A DNA stretch of 64,000 bases from Reyranella sp. (GTDB lineage: Bacteria; Pseudomonadota; Alphaproteobacteria; Reyranellales; Reyranellaceae). Position numbers and translations under genes: made by a program. Location: the NCBI RefSeq assembly GCF_017305915.1, contig NZ_JAFKJN010000015.1, forward strand, positions 124,001 to 188,000, given 5' to 3'. How positions within the stretch are numbered: the first letter of the stretch is position 1; every line of letters begins with the position of its first letter. Positions 43,925 to 51,398 of this stretch are shown here, one piece after another. The notes below the pieces were generated by a model. The model was not told the DNA's origin and did no database searches. It saw nothing but the letters and a program-made list of their open reading frames with translations.

Positions 43925-46204
43925 GTGGATTCTCTATTTCATCTACCGAACGGCCGGCGCAGCGGGTCATGGTCGCTGCGGGCGCGTCTGCGCCTTCTCG
44001 TGCTCGTCACGATCGCCCCCTTGCTGGCGCTGGGACTCGCCGTCCAATACGTCGAATACGAGAACGACCGCGCGGTCGCCAACGAGCGCACCGTCGAGTT
44101 GGCACGCGGCGTGGCGCTGCAGGTGAGCCGCGAGATCGAGGGCGACATCCGCGCCCTGCAGGTGCTGGCCAAGACGGGCCGGCTGCGCCGCGGCGCCATC
44201 GAGGCGTTCCGCGAGCTCGCCGAATCGGCGCTCACCGACCGGCTGGAAGGCGCCAACATCATGGTGATCGACGAGCGCGGCCAGCAGCTCCTCAACACCG
44301 CGCTGCCGCCCGGCACGGTGCTGCCGCAGACCCAATCGCCCGAGAACACGCGCCAGGTCTTCGCGACCGGCCAGCTCCGCGTGTCGGACGTCTACTTCGG
44401 CAGCATCGTCAAGCGGCCGGCGGTGGCGATCGAGGTGCCGGTCAAGGACGCGACCGGCCGCGTGATGTACACGCTGACGCTCGATCCCCGGCCCGACACC
44501 TTCGCCGACATCATCCGCCGCCAGGGCGCGCGCAAGGGCGTGGTGATCGCGCTGATCGACCGCGTGGGCACGGTAATCGCGCGCTGGCCCGATTCCAACA
44601 AGTATGCCGGCCAGAAGGTCGTGCCCGAGCTGCTGGCGCGCCTCAAGGACGCGCCGGAGACGACCTTCGAGACGCGCACCTTCGAGGGCACGTCGGTGAT
44701 GACCGCGGTGAGCCGCGTCGACGCCGCCGGCTGGACGGTGGCGATCGGCACGCCGCACGCGGAGTATCTCGGGCCGTTGTGGAGCTCGGTCGCGGTGATC
44801 GTCGGCGCCACCCTGCTGCTGCTGCTGATCGGCTTCGCGCTCGCACGGCTGGTGGCGCACCAGATCACCAAGCCGATCGAGGCGCTCGTCACCTACGCCG
44901 ACAACGCGGCGACCAGCCCGCCGCCCGAGGCCACCGGCCTGCGCGAGACCGACGGGCTCGCCGCCGCGATCCGCCGCTACGCCGAGGGACGCACCGCGGC
45001 CGAGCACGAGCTCACCCAGCTCAACGCCACGCTCGAGCAGCGCGTCGGCGCGGCGGTCGCCGAGCGCAACGACGCGCAGGCGCGCCTGGTCGAGGCGCAG
45101 AAGATGGAGGCGGTCGGCCAGCTCACCGCGGGCATCGCGCACGACTTCAACAACCTGCTGACCGCGATCATCGGCAGCCTCGACCTGATGCGCAAGGACT
45201 TCGCCGGCAACGCGCGCCTCGCAACCCTGTCGGAGATCGCCGACCAGGCGGCGCAGCGCGGCGCCATGCTGGTGTCGCAGCTGCTCGCCTTCGGCCGCCG
45301 CCAGACGCTGCAGCCGCAGAGCGTGCGGGTCGAGCACGCGCTCGCCGACGTGCGCCTGCTGATCGGCCCGGCGGCCGGCGGCGAGGTGGTGCTGACGACC
45401 GAGATCGCGCCCGGCCTGTGGGCTTGCTTCGTCGATCGCGCGCAGCTCGATTCGGCGATCCTCAACCTGGTTTTCAACGCCCACGACGCGATGCCGCGCG
45501 GCGGCGCGCTCACCATCGTCGCCGAGAACCGGGCGATCGACGCCGGCCGCGCCAGGACGCTCGACGTCGCCGCCGGCGACTACGTGCGGATCGCCGTCTC
45601 CGACACCGGCGCGGGCATGTCGCCGGAGACCGTGCAGCGCGCCTTCGAGCCGTTCTTCACCACCAAGGGCGTCGGCCGCGGCAGCGGCCTCGGCTTGAGC
45701 CAGGTGTGGGGCTTCGCCAAGCAGTCGGGCGGCACCGCCACGATCGACAGCCGGCCGGGCGAGGGCACCACGGTGGCGCTGCTGCTGCCGCGCGCCTCGG
45801 CCGAGCCCGCGCCGCCGGCGGTCGACGAGACCGCCCCGCATCCGGTGTCGCCCAAGCGCATCCTCGTGGTCGAGGACAGCAAGGAGGTGAGGGCGCTCGC
45901 CCAGTCGCTGCTCGAGGATCTCGGCCACGAGGCGATCGTGGCGCCGCATGCCGAGGGCGCGCTCGCCATCCTGAGCGGCGAGCAGTCGATCGACCTGCTG
46001 TTCTGCGACGTCGCGCTCAGCGGCCCGATCGACGGCCGCAAGCTCGCCGAGCTCGCGCGCCAGATGCGGCCGGGCCTGAAGGTGCTGATGACGACCGGCT
46101 ATCCCGACCTGTTGCGCGGGCCCTCCGGCAGCCCGCCGATCATCGCCAAGCCTTATCACCAGACCGATCTCGCCGCGAAGCTGATGGCGCTGTTCGACGC
46201 CTGA
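43925..46204 (+). CDS. Hybrid sensor histidine kinase with C-terminal receiver
   Basis: This protein of about 759 residues has a first membrane helix (LRLLVLVTIAPLLALGLAV), a periplasmic dCache-like sensor (DPRPDTFADIIRR region) and a second helix (VAVIVGATLLLLLIGFALA). A HAMP/coiled-coil, a phosphoacceptor domain with GIAHDFNNLL (His406), an ATPase domain with GLGLSQVWGFA and a receiver with phospho-acceptor Asp695 (LLFCDVALSG) follow. The GTG at 43925 is chosen because the 64 residues upstream in the same frame look non-coding and less GC-rich; ATG at 43733 is the alternative. The stimulus is unknown. Confidence 0.85.
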   Translation: MDSLFHLPNGRRSGSWSLRARLRLLVLVTIAPLLALGLAVQYVEYENDRAVANERTVELARGVALQVSREIEGDIRALQVLAKTGRLRRGAIEAFRELAESALTDRLEGANIMVIDERGQQLLNTALPPGTVLPQTQSPENTRQVFATGQLRVSDVYFGSIVKRPAVAIEVPVKDATGRVMYTLTLDPRPDTFADIIRRQGARKGVVIALIDRVGTVIARWPDSNKYAGQKVVPELLARLKDAPETTFETRTFEGTSVMTAVSRVDAAGWTVAIGTPHAEYLGPLWSSVAVIVGATLLLLLIGFALARLVAHQITKPIEALVTYADNAATSPPPEATGLRETDGLAAAIRRYAEGRTAAEHELTQLNATLEQRVGAAVAERNDAQARLVEAQKMEAVGQLTAGIAHDFNNLLTAIIGSLDLMRKDFAGNARLATLSEIADQAAQRGAMLVSQLLAFGRRQTLQPQSVRVEHALADVRLLIGPAAGGEVVLTTEIAPGLWACFVDRAQLDSAILNLVFNAHDAMPRGGALTIVAENRAIDAGRARTLDVAAGDYVRIAVSDTGAGMSPETVQRAFEPFFTTKGVGRGSGLGLSQVWGFAKQSGGTATIDSRPGEGTTVALLLPRASAEPAPPAVDETAPHPVSPKRILVVEDSKEVRALAQSLLEDLGHEAIVAPHAEGALAILSGEQSIDLLFCDVALSGPIDGRKLAELARQMRPGLKVLMTTGYPDLLRGPSGSPPIIAKPYHQTDLAAKLMALFDA

Positions 46205-46279
46205 CCCGCCGGCACGCGGTGCCCTCACGGCCGTGTGAGTGGATAACTTTGCATTGGGGATTGCGCGTGCGTCAGACGA

Positions 46280-46306
46280 TGCATGTTGCGGGAAAGTTGT
46301 ATCGTC
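46280..46306 (+). promoter_or_regulatory. Conserved upstream motif (GGGAAAGTTGTATCGTC), copy 1
   Basis: The stretch from ATGC at 46280 through GGGAAAGTTGTATCGTC (ending 46306) is nearly identical to 51816-51843. Both end 61-63 bases before the start codon of paralogous genes. Such conservation in otherwise unrelated upstream DNA suggests a shared promoter or operator. Confidence 0.6.
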
Positions 46307-46367
46307 AATATCGTCGACCCGACTTTGCACTTTGCAGGCGCGCGGCTTCTCGACGATAGAATAGGCC

Positions 46368-46646
46368 ATGCGGTCATTTCCGTTCCGGCATCAGGCCCGC
46401 CTCCTCAAGGTCGACGTCGTCGCGATCGACGAGGGCTGGGAGCTGTGGGTCGCCGAGGACGAGCAGCGGCTGGCCTATGGCGGCCGCGTCTCCGTCGACC
46501 AGGCGATTGCCGGCTGGCGGGTGGGCGAGGACCGCGTGCTCGAGCTGGCCGAGGAAGTGAAGAGCAACGTGCTGACCGGCAAGCTGGCGGTGAGCCGGCC
46601 GACGGTCGCCGCGTCCGGCCCGGCGGAGGCATCCCCGACGCCATGA
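46368..46646 (+). CDS. Small protein of a duplicated family (copy 1), 92 residues
   Basis: This protein begins MRSFPFRHQARLLKVDVVAI and has a beta-rich N-terminal half with YGGRVSVDQAIAGWRVG, then an EVKSNVLTGKL helix. It is paralogous to 51907-52221, with the YGGRVSVD and LELAEEVKSNVLTGKL blocks identical. No signal or membrane segment is present. It overlaps the small membrane protein gene downstream by four bases (ATGA), so the two are co-translated. The family is not recognised. Function unknown. Confidence 0.72.
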   Translation: MRSFPFRHQARLLKVDVVAIDEGWELWVAEDEQRLAYGGRVSVDQAIAGWRVGEDRVLELAEEVKSNVLTGKLAVSRPTVAASGPAEASPTP

Positions 46647-46780
46647 CCGGCCGGCTGCAGCGCGGTCAGGTCGTCGGCGTGATGGTGGTGCTGGCCGCGT
46701 TCTTCCTGGGCCAGTACCTGCTCGGCGACCGCCCGATGGCGCTGCTGTCCAACCAGGCCGACCAGGCCCCGGGGCGCTGA
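46643..46780 (+). CDS. Small single-pass membrane protein, 45 residues
   Basis: The frame MTGRLQRGQVVGVMVVLAAF then FLGQYLLGDRPMALLSNQ encodes one membrane helix with a short basic N-terminus. It is a homologue of the protein at 34800-34943, the shared pattern being basic-Q-hydrophobic-LAxFFLxQ. Its start overlaps the stop of the 46368 gene as ATGA, which argues that it is translated. Function unknown; interaction with the upstream gene product is likely. Confidence 0.72.
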   Translation: MTGRLQRGQVVGVMVVLAAFFLGQYLLGDRPMALLSNQADQAPGR

Positions 46781-46885
46781 TCGTTTCCCCTGCCGCGGCC
46801 GAAGCGCGGCGGCGATGTCGGTCAGCAACCGAACAAAGTTCCGGCGCGTTCCTTGATTGGTTCCCGTGTCTGTCGCGTCGGTATC

Positions 46886-47140
46886 ATGTTGAACGATCAG
46901 GAGATTTCAGGGTTCGGTCGCGGCGCGCCTCCGGCGCGGCTGGAGCACCTCCAGCAGCAGGAACGGGTGTGGTTCGCCTGGGTCTGCCGCCTGCACGACG
47001 TCCATTCCGGCTCCGACAGCCCGCATTCCGCCGCCGTCCTGGCGATCGCCCGGCGGCGCTGGGCGGAGGCCCGCCGGGCGCTGCAGCGCGAGGCCCAGCA
47101 GCGGTTCGCCGAGCGGCCCGGCCGATCCCCTGCCCCCTGA
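46886..47140 (+). CDS. Hypothetical protein, 84 residues
   Basis: This charged helical protein starts MLNDQEISGFGRGAPPARLE, continues LQQQERVWFAWVCRLHDVHS and ends with an arginine-rich helix (ARRRWAEARRALQREAQQRF). There is no signal peptide. It is convergent with the Flp pilin gene. The ATG at 46886 gives a compact protein; a start at 46853 is also possible. No family recognised. Confidence 0.5.
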   Translation: MLNDQEISGFGRGAPPARLEHLQQQERVWFAWVCRLHDVHSGSDSPHSAAVLAIARRRWAEARRALQREAQQRFAERPGRSPAP

Positions 47141-47164
47141 TCCCGGGCCCCCTGATCGCGGCCG

Positions 47165-47329
47165 CTACTTCATGAAGCTCGCGACGTTGCTCAGGACGCC
47201 GTTCACCTTGGTGCCGATGGTGCCCATGGCGACGATGGCGGCGATCGAGATCAGGCCGGCGATCAGCGTGTATTCGATGGCGGTCGCGCCGGCCTCATTG
47301 CGGGTCAACCGGCGGAAAGCGGACAGCAT
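47165..47329 (-). CDS. Flp/Fap-type pilin
   Basis: This 54-residue pilin has a short basic leader (MLSAFRRLTRNEAGATAIEY) and the hydrophobic core LIAGLISIAAIVAMGTIGTK. The glycine followed by ATAIEYTL matches the processing site of Flp prepilins cut by TadV/CpaA-type peptidases, and the glutamate and tyrosine after it are conserved. Flp pili are assembled by the Tad machinery, which is not in the window. The gene is alone and divergent from the receiver gene. Confidence 0.9.
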   Translation of the reverse strand: MLSAFRRLTRNEAGATAIEYTLIAGLISIAAIVAMGTIGTKVNGVLSNVASFMK

Positions 47330-47516
47330 GTCCAGCCCCCTCTGAAAGTGGCGTGTTTGCAAGCGGGACGAAGACGGCGAATTTCCTTAGCGCTGAAACT
47401 CGGCGGCCGTCTCCCGCCGAGTTGTTTCAGTTGTGTGCCTATGACAATTCAGGTCGGCTGAAGGCGCGGGGCGCGCCCCGCCCGTCATCGCTTGATCACG
47501 GCGTGATTGCATACAG

Positions 47517-47942
47517 ATGACGACTTTCCCCTTACACTCGCCGGGGATGGAAGGAGAAGCGGAACCCCCGCCGGCCCACGTCTTCATCGTCGAGGACGAC
47601 CAGCTGCTCGCCATGGCGCTGTCGGCCCAGGTCGAGACGATGGGCTACCGCGTTGCCGGCACCGCCGGCTCGGCGGAGGAGGCGGTGCGCGGCGTGCTGC
47701 TGGCGCGGCCTCAGGTGGTGATCATGGACATGCAGTTGACCGGCTGGGACACCGGCCTCGATGCCGCGCGCTCGATCCGCCGGAACTTCGAGGTGCCGAT
47801 CATCTTCTACACCGCGCACGGCAACGACCGCGCGCTGAAGCGCGAGGTCGCCACCATGGGCAGGGCCCAGCTGCTGCAGAAGCCGGCGCAGGAGCAGGCA
47901 CTGATGGCGGCGCTCGCGGGCGTGCTGAGCTGGACGCGGTAG
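47517..47942 (+). CDS. Stand-alone response-regulator receiver domain
   Basis: This protein of about 141 residues is only a CheY-like receiver: acidic pair in FIVEDDQLLA near residue 24, phospho-acceptor Asp71 in VIMDMQLTGWDTG, threonine in FYTAHG and lysine in LLQKPAQEQ. No output domain follows. It may be phosphorylated by the hybrid kinase at 43925 or another kinase. Start at 47517 or 47547; the first 10 residues are not conserved in character. Confidence 0.85.
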   Translation: MTTFPLHSPGMEGEAEPPPAHVFIVEDDQLLAMALSAQVETMGYRVAGTAGSAEEAVRGVLLARPQVVIMDMQLTGWDTGLDAARSIRRNFEVPIIFYTAHGNDRALKREVATMGRAQLLQKPAQEQALMAALAGVLSWTR

Positions 47943-47964
47943 CCTGCGCCGCGCGCGCCGCACG

Positions 47965-48183
47965 CTAAAGCGTCCATGGCCCGCGATAGAACGACGGTCG
48001 CCGCAGGAGCCGATCGCCCGTGCGGTGCGGGCCCGGCGACGCCGTCGCTGCCTGCGCGACGGCGGAAGCCTGTGCGCGGACAGGAGTGCCTTCGGGCACG
48101 AAGGCGATGGCGATCAGGGTGACCGCCGCGACGATGGATGCGAGAGTGATGGCGGTAATGGCCGCCTCGATGTTGGTGAACAT
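47965..48183 (-). CDS. Small membrane-anchored protein, 72 residues
   Basis: The protein MFTNIEAAITAITLASIVAA then VTLIAIAFVPEG has one hydrophobic N-terminal helix and a proline/arginine-rich tail (ATASPGPHRTGDRLLRRP). GGGGGA lies just before the ATG at 48183, which supports this start over the longer frame. It belongs to the crowd of tiny membrane proteins in this region but shows no clear sequence relation to the others. Function unknown. Confidence 0.65.
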   Translation of the reverse strand: MFTNIEAAITAITLASIVAAVTLIAIAFVPEGTPVRAQASAVAQAATASPGPHRTGDRLLRRPSFYRGPWTL

Positions 48184-48291
48184 CCCATCCCCCAATCCGC
48201 GGCGCTCACGATAGTCACCGGTGCCGCTCGGCTCAATCCGGATGCGCCGATGCGTATGGAAACGGCGCCACACGAGTTGTTGAGTACGCAG

Positions 48292-48666
48292 TCACCCGTC
48301 ATGTCGACCGTTGCGCAAGCCCGCTTCCTGCTGCGCGGCTTCCCGTTCGAGCCGTTGCGCCTTCTCGATCATGATCAGCCGGTAGATCGGCGAAAGCGTC
48401 TCGGCGAAGCGGCGGGCCCGGGCCGCCAGTTCGCGCAGCGCCGGCACATCGAAGTAGGGGACGTCCGCTGCGGGCACCGCCGGCGACGCGGCCGACGGGG
48501 GACTCTCCGCGATCGCTGCGGCCGTACACCGGTCGAGATCGCCGGCGAGCTCGGCGTCCCGCTCCTCCTCGAACTGCAAGCGCAGTATCGGCTCGAGCCT
48601 CGGCAGAACGATGTCGGCCGCGCTGCGGGCGAAACGTGTTCGCTCCGTGGTCTCCTGCGGATTCAT
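48292..48666 (-). CDS. Hypothetical protein, 124 residues
   Basis: This soluble, helical protein starts MNPQETTERTRFARSAADIV and contains LRLQFEEERDAELAGDLDRC and a C-terminal coiled segment (IMIEKAQRLEREAAQQEAGL). GGGGAAG seven bases before the ATG at 48666 fixes the start. No family is recognised. The TetR-like cadence is superficial. Confidence 0.6.
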   Translation of the reverse strand: MNPQETTERTRFARSAADIVLPRLEPILRLQFEEERDAELAGDLDRCTAAAIAESPPSAASPAVPAADVPYFDVPALRELAARARRFAETLSPIYRLIMIEKAQRLEREAAQQEAGLRNGRHDG

Positions 48667-48959
48667 GGTCTTCCCCTGCTCTGAACAGCCCATCGAGTTA
48701 TACACGCCGTGCTTGCACGGGACGGTTTCGTGGGTTGCGGATGCGCGTGGCCAAGCTGTGACCGGCCATCGGGACGGGCTCTGCAATTACCCGGAAAGAG
48801 GCAAGTCCCATCGCGCTCGACGGCCCTCGCCGTCGATGATCACGCTTCGCCGCGCGACAGCTGCGAGTCGCTTTCACTTTTCTCCGGCCGTTTCCCGATC
48901 AAGAATGGCCCTCTGCCCTGTATGGGCGAACGAACGACGGCATCTGCCGGGTGTGGAGC

Positions 48960-49373
48960 ATGGGTTCGGGAACTTTCACTGTCGGCCAGTTGGCTCGAGC
49001 CGCTGGCCTGGACATCGACGACGTTCAGTCGCTCAGAGCGCGGGGCGTGTTGCAGCCGCCTCGCCGGCAACGTGGCCGCACCGACGACGTCGCCTATCAC
49101 CATGAGCATCTCGATCGGCTGAAGTTCATCAAGCACGCGCTCGCCTGCGGGTTCACCCTCGAGGACATTGCCGAGCTGGTCAATCCGGGTGCTCTCGTGA
49201 CCTGCGGCGATGTCCGCGCGCTCACGCAGCGCCGCCTGGAGCAGGTGCGCGAGGCCGGCGGCACCGATGCGGTCGTCGTGGCCAGGCTGGAGAAGCTGCG
49301 CGAAGCGTGTGCCGGCGCCGGATCGCGGAGGGAGTGCTCGATCCTCGAGGCGTTGTCCGCCGAAGAGCGTTGA
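48960..49373 (+). CDS. MerR family regulator with mercury-type cysteine layout
   Basis: This protein of about 137 residues has an N-terminal winged helix (FTVGQLARAAGLDIDDVQSL), then FIKHALACGFTLEDIAELV and a dimerisation helix. Cysteines occur in VTCGDVRALTQRRL, LREACAGAGSRRECSILEAL, i.e. one before the helix and two after it, the same order and similar spacing as the three metal-binding cysteines of MerR. It is likely a thiol/metal-responsive activator. No mer operon is nearby. Start at 48960 (ATG) or 48951 (GTG). Confidence 0.82.
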   Translation: MGSGTFTVGQLARAAGLDIDDVQSLRARGVLQPPRRQRGRTDDVAYHHEHLDRLKFIKHALACGFTLEDIAELVNPGALVTCGDVRALTQRRLEQVREAGGTDAVVVARLEKLREACAGAGSRRECSILEALSAEER

Positions 49374-49406
49374 GACGCCGACCGAGATGCGCCGTGGACC
49401 TTGTCG

Positions 49407-49694
49407 TCAGGAACGAGCCCGCGGAGGTTCGGTCCCGCCGAGGCCTTCGATCAGGTCGTCGAAGTTCGGCCCGCCGGCCCGATAGCAGGCGCCGCCGTCG
49501 ACCGGCGTCACGAGCTCGGCCAGCACAAGCGTCTCCACAGCAAGCTTGACAGTTGCCAAGTCGAGAGCCAGCCGACCGGCGATTTCGTCGATCGCCAACC
49601 GGCCGGCGCCCTTCAGGATCGCCAGGATCAGCAGTCGATCGTCCGCAAGCTCACTCCCGAACCAGGCCAGCAGTGCGGCCTCGTCCATCCCCAT
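49407..49694 (-). CDS. Small winged-helix-like protein, 95 residues
   Basis: This protein begins MGMDEAALLAWFGSELADDR, followed by LLILAILKGAGRLAIDEIAG and LALDLATVKLAVETLVLAEL, a helix-turn-helix-like pattern, and ends with a DGGACYRAGGPNFDDLIEGL tail. It resembles a small DNA-binding protein. The ATG at 49694 starts the protein-like part; the frame further upstream runs through non-coding sequence including the palindromic element. Convergent with the MerR gene. Confidence 0.55.
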   Translation of the reverse strand: MGMDEAALLAWFGSELADDRLLILAILKGAGRLAIDEIAGRLALDLATVKLAVETLVLAELVTPVDGGACYRAGGPNFDDLIEGLGGTEPPRARS

Positions 49695-49847
49695 GCCGAG
49701 AGGATTCCAAGCGACGGTCGGGCGCGCAACCCGGCGGTCGGCGTCGAAACCGCGCAGTGCGTCGCCGGCGGCGGAAACCGCGGCGCCGGCTGAGGCGTTA
49801 ACAGCCGTGACAGCACCACAGCGAAGTGTGGGTCGCCAGTCTGACAG

Positions 49848-49891
49848 GAAGCCCACCGAACGTTCTCCCCCGGTCGGTGGGCTTCTTCTTG
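49848..49891 (+). terminator. Strong terminator-like hairpin in a gene-free stretch
   Basis: A perfect 12-base stem (GAAGCCCACCGA at 49848-49859 with TCGGTGGGCTTC at 49874-49885) is followed by TTCTT. The 395 bases from 49695 to 50088 contain no convincing protein gene, so this may end a small RNA transcribed on the plus strand. Confidence 0.6.
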
Positions 49892-50088
49892 GAGCGCGTC
49901 CCGCTCGCTCATGACTCTTACGCGCGCAGGATGCGCGCGATCCGGAAGAGCTTGACCCCTCCGTCAGAGGAAGGTGGCGGCGCTGTGCGCAACGGCGAGT
50001 TCCTCGGCCTTCAAGGCGCCGGAGGACGCCTTCGCGCTCATCGGCGACGCGGTGGGTTCCGCCGGCGACGGCACCCAGCCCGAAGCCA

Positions 50089-50213
50089 AGAGCGATTTCC
50101 GGGCAGATAGAACCGCTCGCGGTTCCATCTGCCCGGAAATGCGCGCACGGGGGTCGTTGTTGCAGCAGGCATATTCCGTTCGGCTGATTCCAGCCGAACG
50201 GAATATGCTCTAG
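50089..50213. repeat. Palindromic extragenic element, copy 2
   Basis: This is a 125-base copy of the element at 9206-9332 with the same two hairpins and the GCTCTAG end (50207-50213). The left end is AGAGC without CT. Relative to copy 1 the left stem carries a paired change (GAGCAG/CTGCTC to GGGCAG/CTGCCC). Its right end provides the TAG stop of the minus-strand gene at 50210. Confidence 0.9.
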
Positions 50214-50332
50214 CCAAATTGGGCGAAAAGAACGGCCGCGGCGATCGATCCGATGAAGACGGTCCAGAATGCGAAGAGGTCGAGGCGGCTCAGCCACTTC
50301 GCCCGGCGGCGTTCGCGGCTGCGGCGGGCCAT
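50210..50332 (-). CDS. Small single-pass membrane protein, 40 residues
   Basis: The frame MARRSRERRRAKWLSRLDLF then AFWTVFIGSIAAAVLFAQFG gives a strongly basic N-terminus and one membrane helix running to the C-terminus, a typical inside-positive arrangement. Its TAG stop is the end of the palindromic element copy 2. It lies between that element and a CTAGAGC heptamer at 50336. Short but convincing in composition. Function unknown. Confidence 0.6.
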   Translation of the reverse strand: MARRSRERRRAKWLSRLDLFAFWTVFIGSIAAAVLFAQFG

Positions 50333-50400
50333 CGCCTAGAGCGCCGGCCGGGATGCGACGAGCATCGCCATGATCGCCCAGTCTAGCCAGCGTACATTAC

Positions 50401-50509
50401 GCCGACCTGTCGCTGACGGCGATCTGTCGCCGCTGACGCCGACCTGTCGCCGCTGACGCCGACCTGTCGCCGCTGACGCCGACCTGTCGCCGCTGACGGC
50501 GACCTGCGG
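50401..50509. repeat. Tandem repeat, 20-base unit
   Basis: Five to six units of GCCGACCTGTCGCCGCTGAC are arrayed head to tail between two minus-strand genes. The first unit lacks three bases and the second and last carry substitutions, while the three central units are identical. The unit length is not a multiple of three, and no gene uses it. Confidence 0.9.
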
Positions 50510-50537
50510 GCGGCAGTCCCGGCTCGATTTCCGGCGG

Positions 50538-50819
50538 TCAGCGCAGCGGGATGTTGATGTTCAGCGAGGGCGGTCCCGGCGGGTAGTAGGGGTACATCGG
50601 CACCTCGCGGTACTCGCGGTAGATCACCGGCCGCTCGACGAAGACGGGGCGCGAGCGCTCGACGTAGATGTAACGGTCGTGATGGTGATGGCGCCAGTGG
50701 CCGCGCTTCCAGCCGCGGCCCTCGTCGTCGTCGTCGTGCGCCAGGGCGGCCGACGCGGTCATCAGCACCGCGCCGGCAACCAGGCCGGCCAGGATCGCGG
50801 CACGTTTCACCAGACGCAT
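50538..50819 (-). CDS. Small exported histidine/tyrosine-rich protein
   Basis: This 93-residue protein has a signal peptide (RAAILAGLVAGAVLMTASAALA) then HDDDDEGRGWKRGHWRHHHH and a proline/tyrosine-rich region (YREVPMYPYYPPGPPSLN). The histidine and aspartate clusters could bind metal, and the YxxV/P-rich part resembles small envelope proteins of alphaproteobacteria. GGAGG precedes the ATG at 50819. Function unknown. Confidence 0.7.
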   Translation of the reverse strand: MRLVKRAAILAGLVAGAVLMTASAALAHDDDDEGRGWKRGHWRHHHHDRYIYVERSRPVFVERPVIYREYREVPMYPYYPPGPPSLNINIPLR

Positions 50820-50915
50820 TGTCTTCTTGCCTCCGTACAGTTCGGTACGACAGCAAACGGCAGGAGGGCCCCGAGGTGCCAGTGACCAAACGGGGGCGCC
50901 GGGCGTTGGACAGCC

Positions 50916-51047
50916 ATGCGTCACTCGTCGTTCGGGGCCCTGGTTCTCTTCATCCTGTTGGTCGTCGTGGCAGTGCTGCTGCTGACGCCGCACCAGCGGC
51001 GCAGCCCGTCGACCGTCGAAGTGCCGCTGTGGGGCACGCGCCCTTGA
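50916..51047 (+). CDS. Small single-pass membrane protein, 43 residues
   Basis: The frame MRHSSFGALVLFILLVVVAV then LLLTPHQRRSPSTVEVPLWG encodes one long membrane helix followed by a basic, proline-containing tail. It is divergent from the exported protein gene at 50538. GGA lies eight bases upstream of the ATG. Short but with a clean signal-anchor character. Function unknown. Confidence 0.55.
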   Translation: MRHSSFGALVLFILLVVVAVLLLTPHQRRSPSTVEVPLWGTRP

Positions 51048-51072
51048 AGAGGTTGGCGGCTACTTCGGCGAA

Positions 51073-51246
51073 CTACTTCGGCGAGGAGGCGAGGGTCGAG
51101 CGGCGGTAGGCGGCATCGTTGCCGTTCGACGCGACCGGATCGTGCAGTCCCTCGCCGCGCGCGACCAGCGAGAAGAACTGCCAGACCGCCACGGTGATCA
51201 GCACCAGCAGCGTCAGCACCACAGCGTAAAAGGACTGGTTCTTCAC
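51073..51246 (-). CDS. Small single-pass membrane protein, 57 residues
   Basis: Starting at a GTG (51246), the protein has NQSFYAVVLTLLVLITVAVW then QFFSLVARGEGLHDPVASNG: one membrane helix plus a polar tail. It is convergent with the 43-residue membrane protein gene. The GTG start is preferred because the 29 residues upstream in frame look non-coding. Function unknown. Confidence 0.58.
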   Translation of the reverse strand: MKNQSFYAVVLTLLVLITVAVWQFFSLVARGEGLHDPVASNGNDAAYRRSTLASSPK

Positions 51247-51331
51247 GGGCGACCTGCTCGACAGTGGGTTGGTTTCCGTACCGCCGAACGGGGTTGCGCG
51301 TCGCTGCCGAGATTGTTTCAGTTGTCGGGTC

Positions 51332-51388
51332 ACAATCGTACGACCCAGTTACAATCGTATTGGCACAATCGTATCGGCATCATCGTAT
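51332..51388 (+). promoter_or_regulatory. Four direct repeats of ACAATCGTAT upstream of the STAS-like gene
   Basis: Copies start at 51332, 51351, 51365 and 51379 (the last with one change), spaced 19, 14 and 14 bases, ending 11 bases before the ATG at 51399. AT-rich for this genome. Probably operator sites or part of the promoter and leader. Confidence 0.6.
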
Positions 51389-51398
51389 TCTCCCCCGG

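Noticed and set aside
46288-46325. EcfG-type general stress promoter (GGAAC-N16-CGTT) before 46368
   Set aside because: The first element is GGAAA and the spacing of the CGTC element differs in the second copy, so the conserved TTGTATCGT motif is described instead without naming a sigma factor.
43967-46369. Long minus-strand frame opposite the hybrid kinase
   Set aside because: No family-like blocks; the plus strand has all kinase motifs in order.
49974-50213. Plus-strand frame of 79 residues ending in the palindromic element
   Set aside because: Its C-terminal third is translated repeat sequence and there is no ribosome site; kept as gene-free.
50401-50509. CRISPR array
   Set aside because: Head-to-tail 20-base units without spacers; it is a simple tandem repeat.
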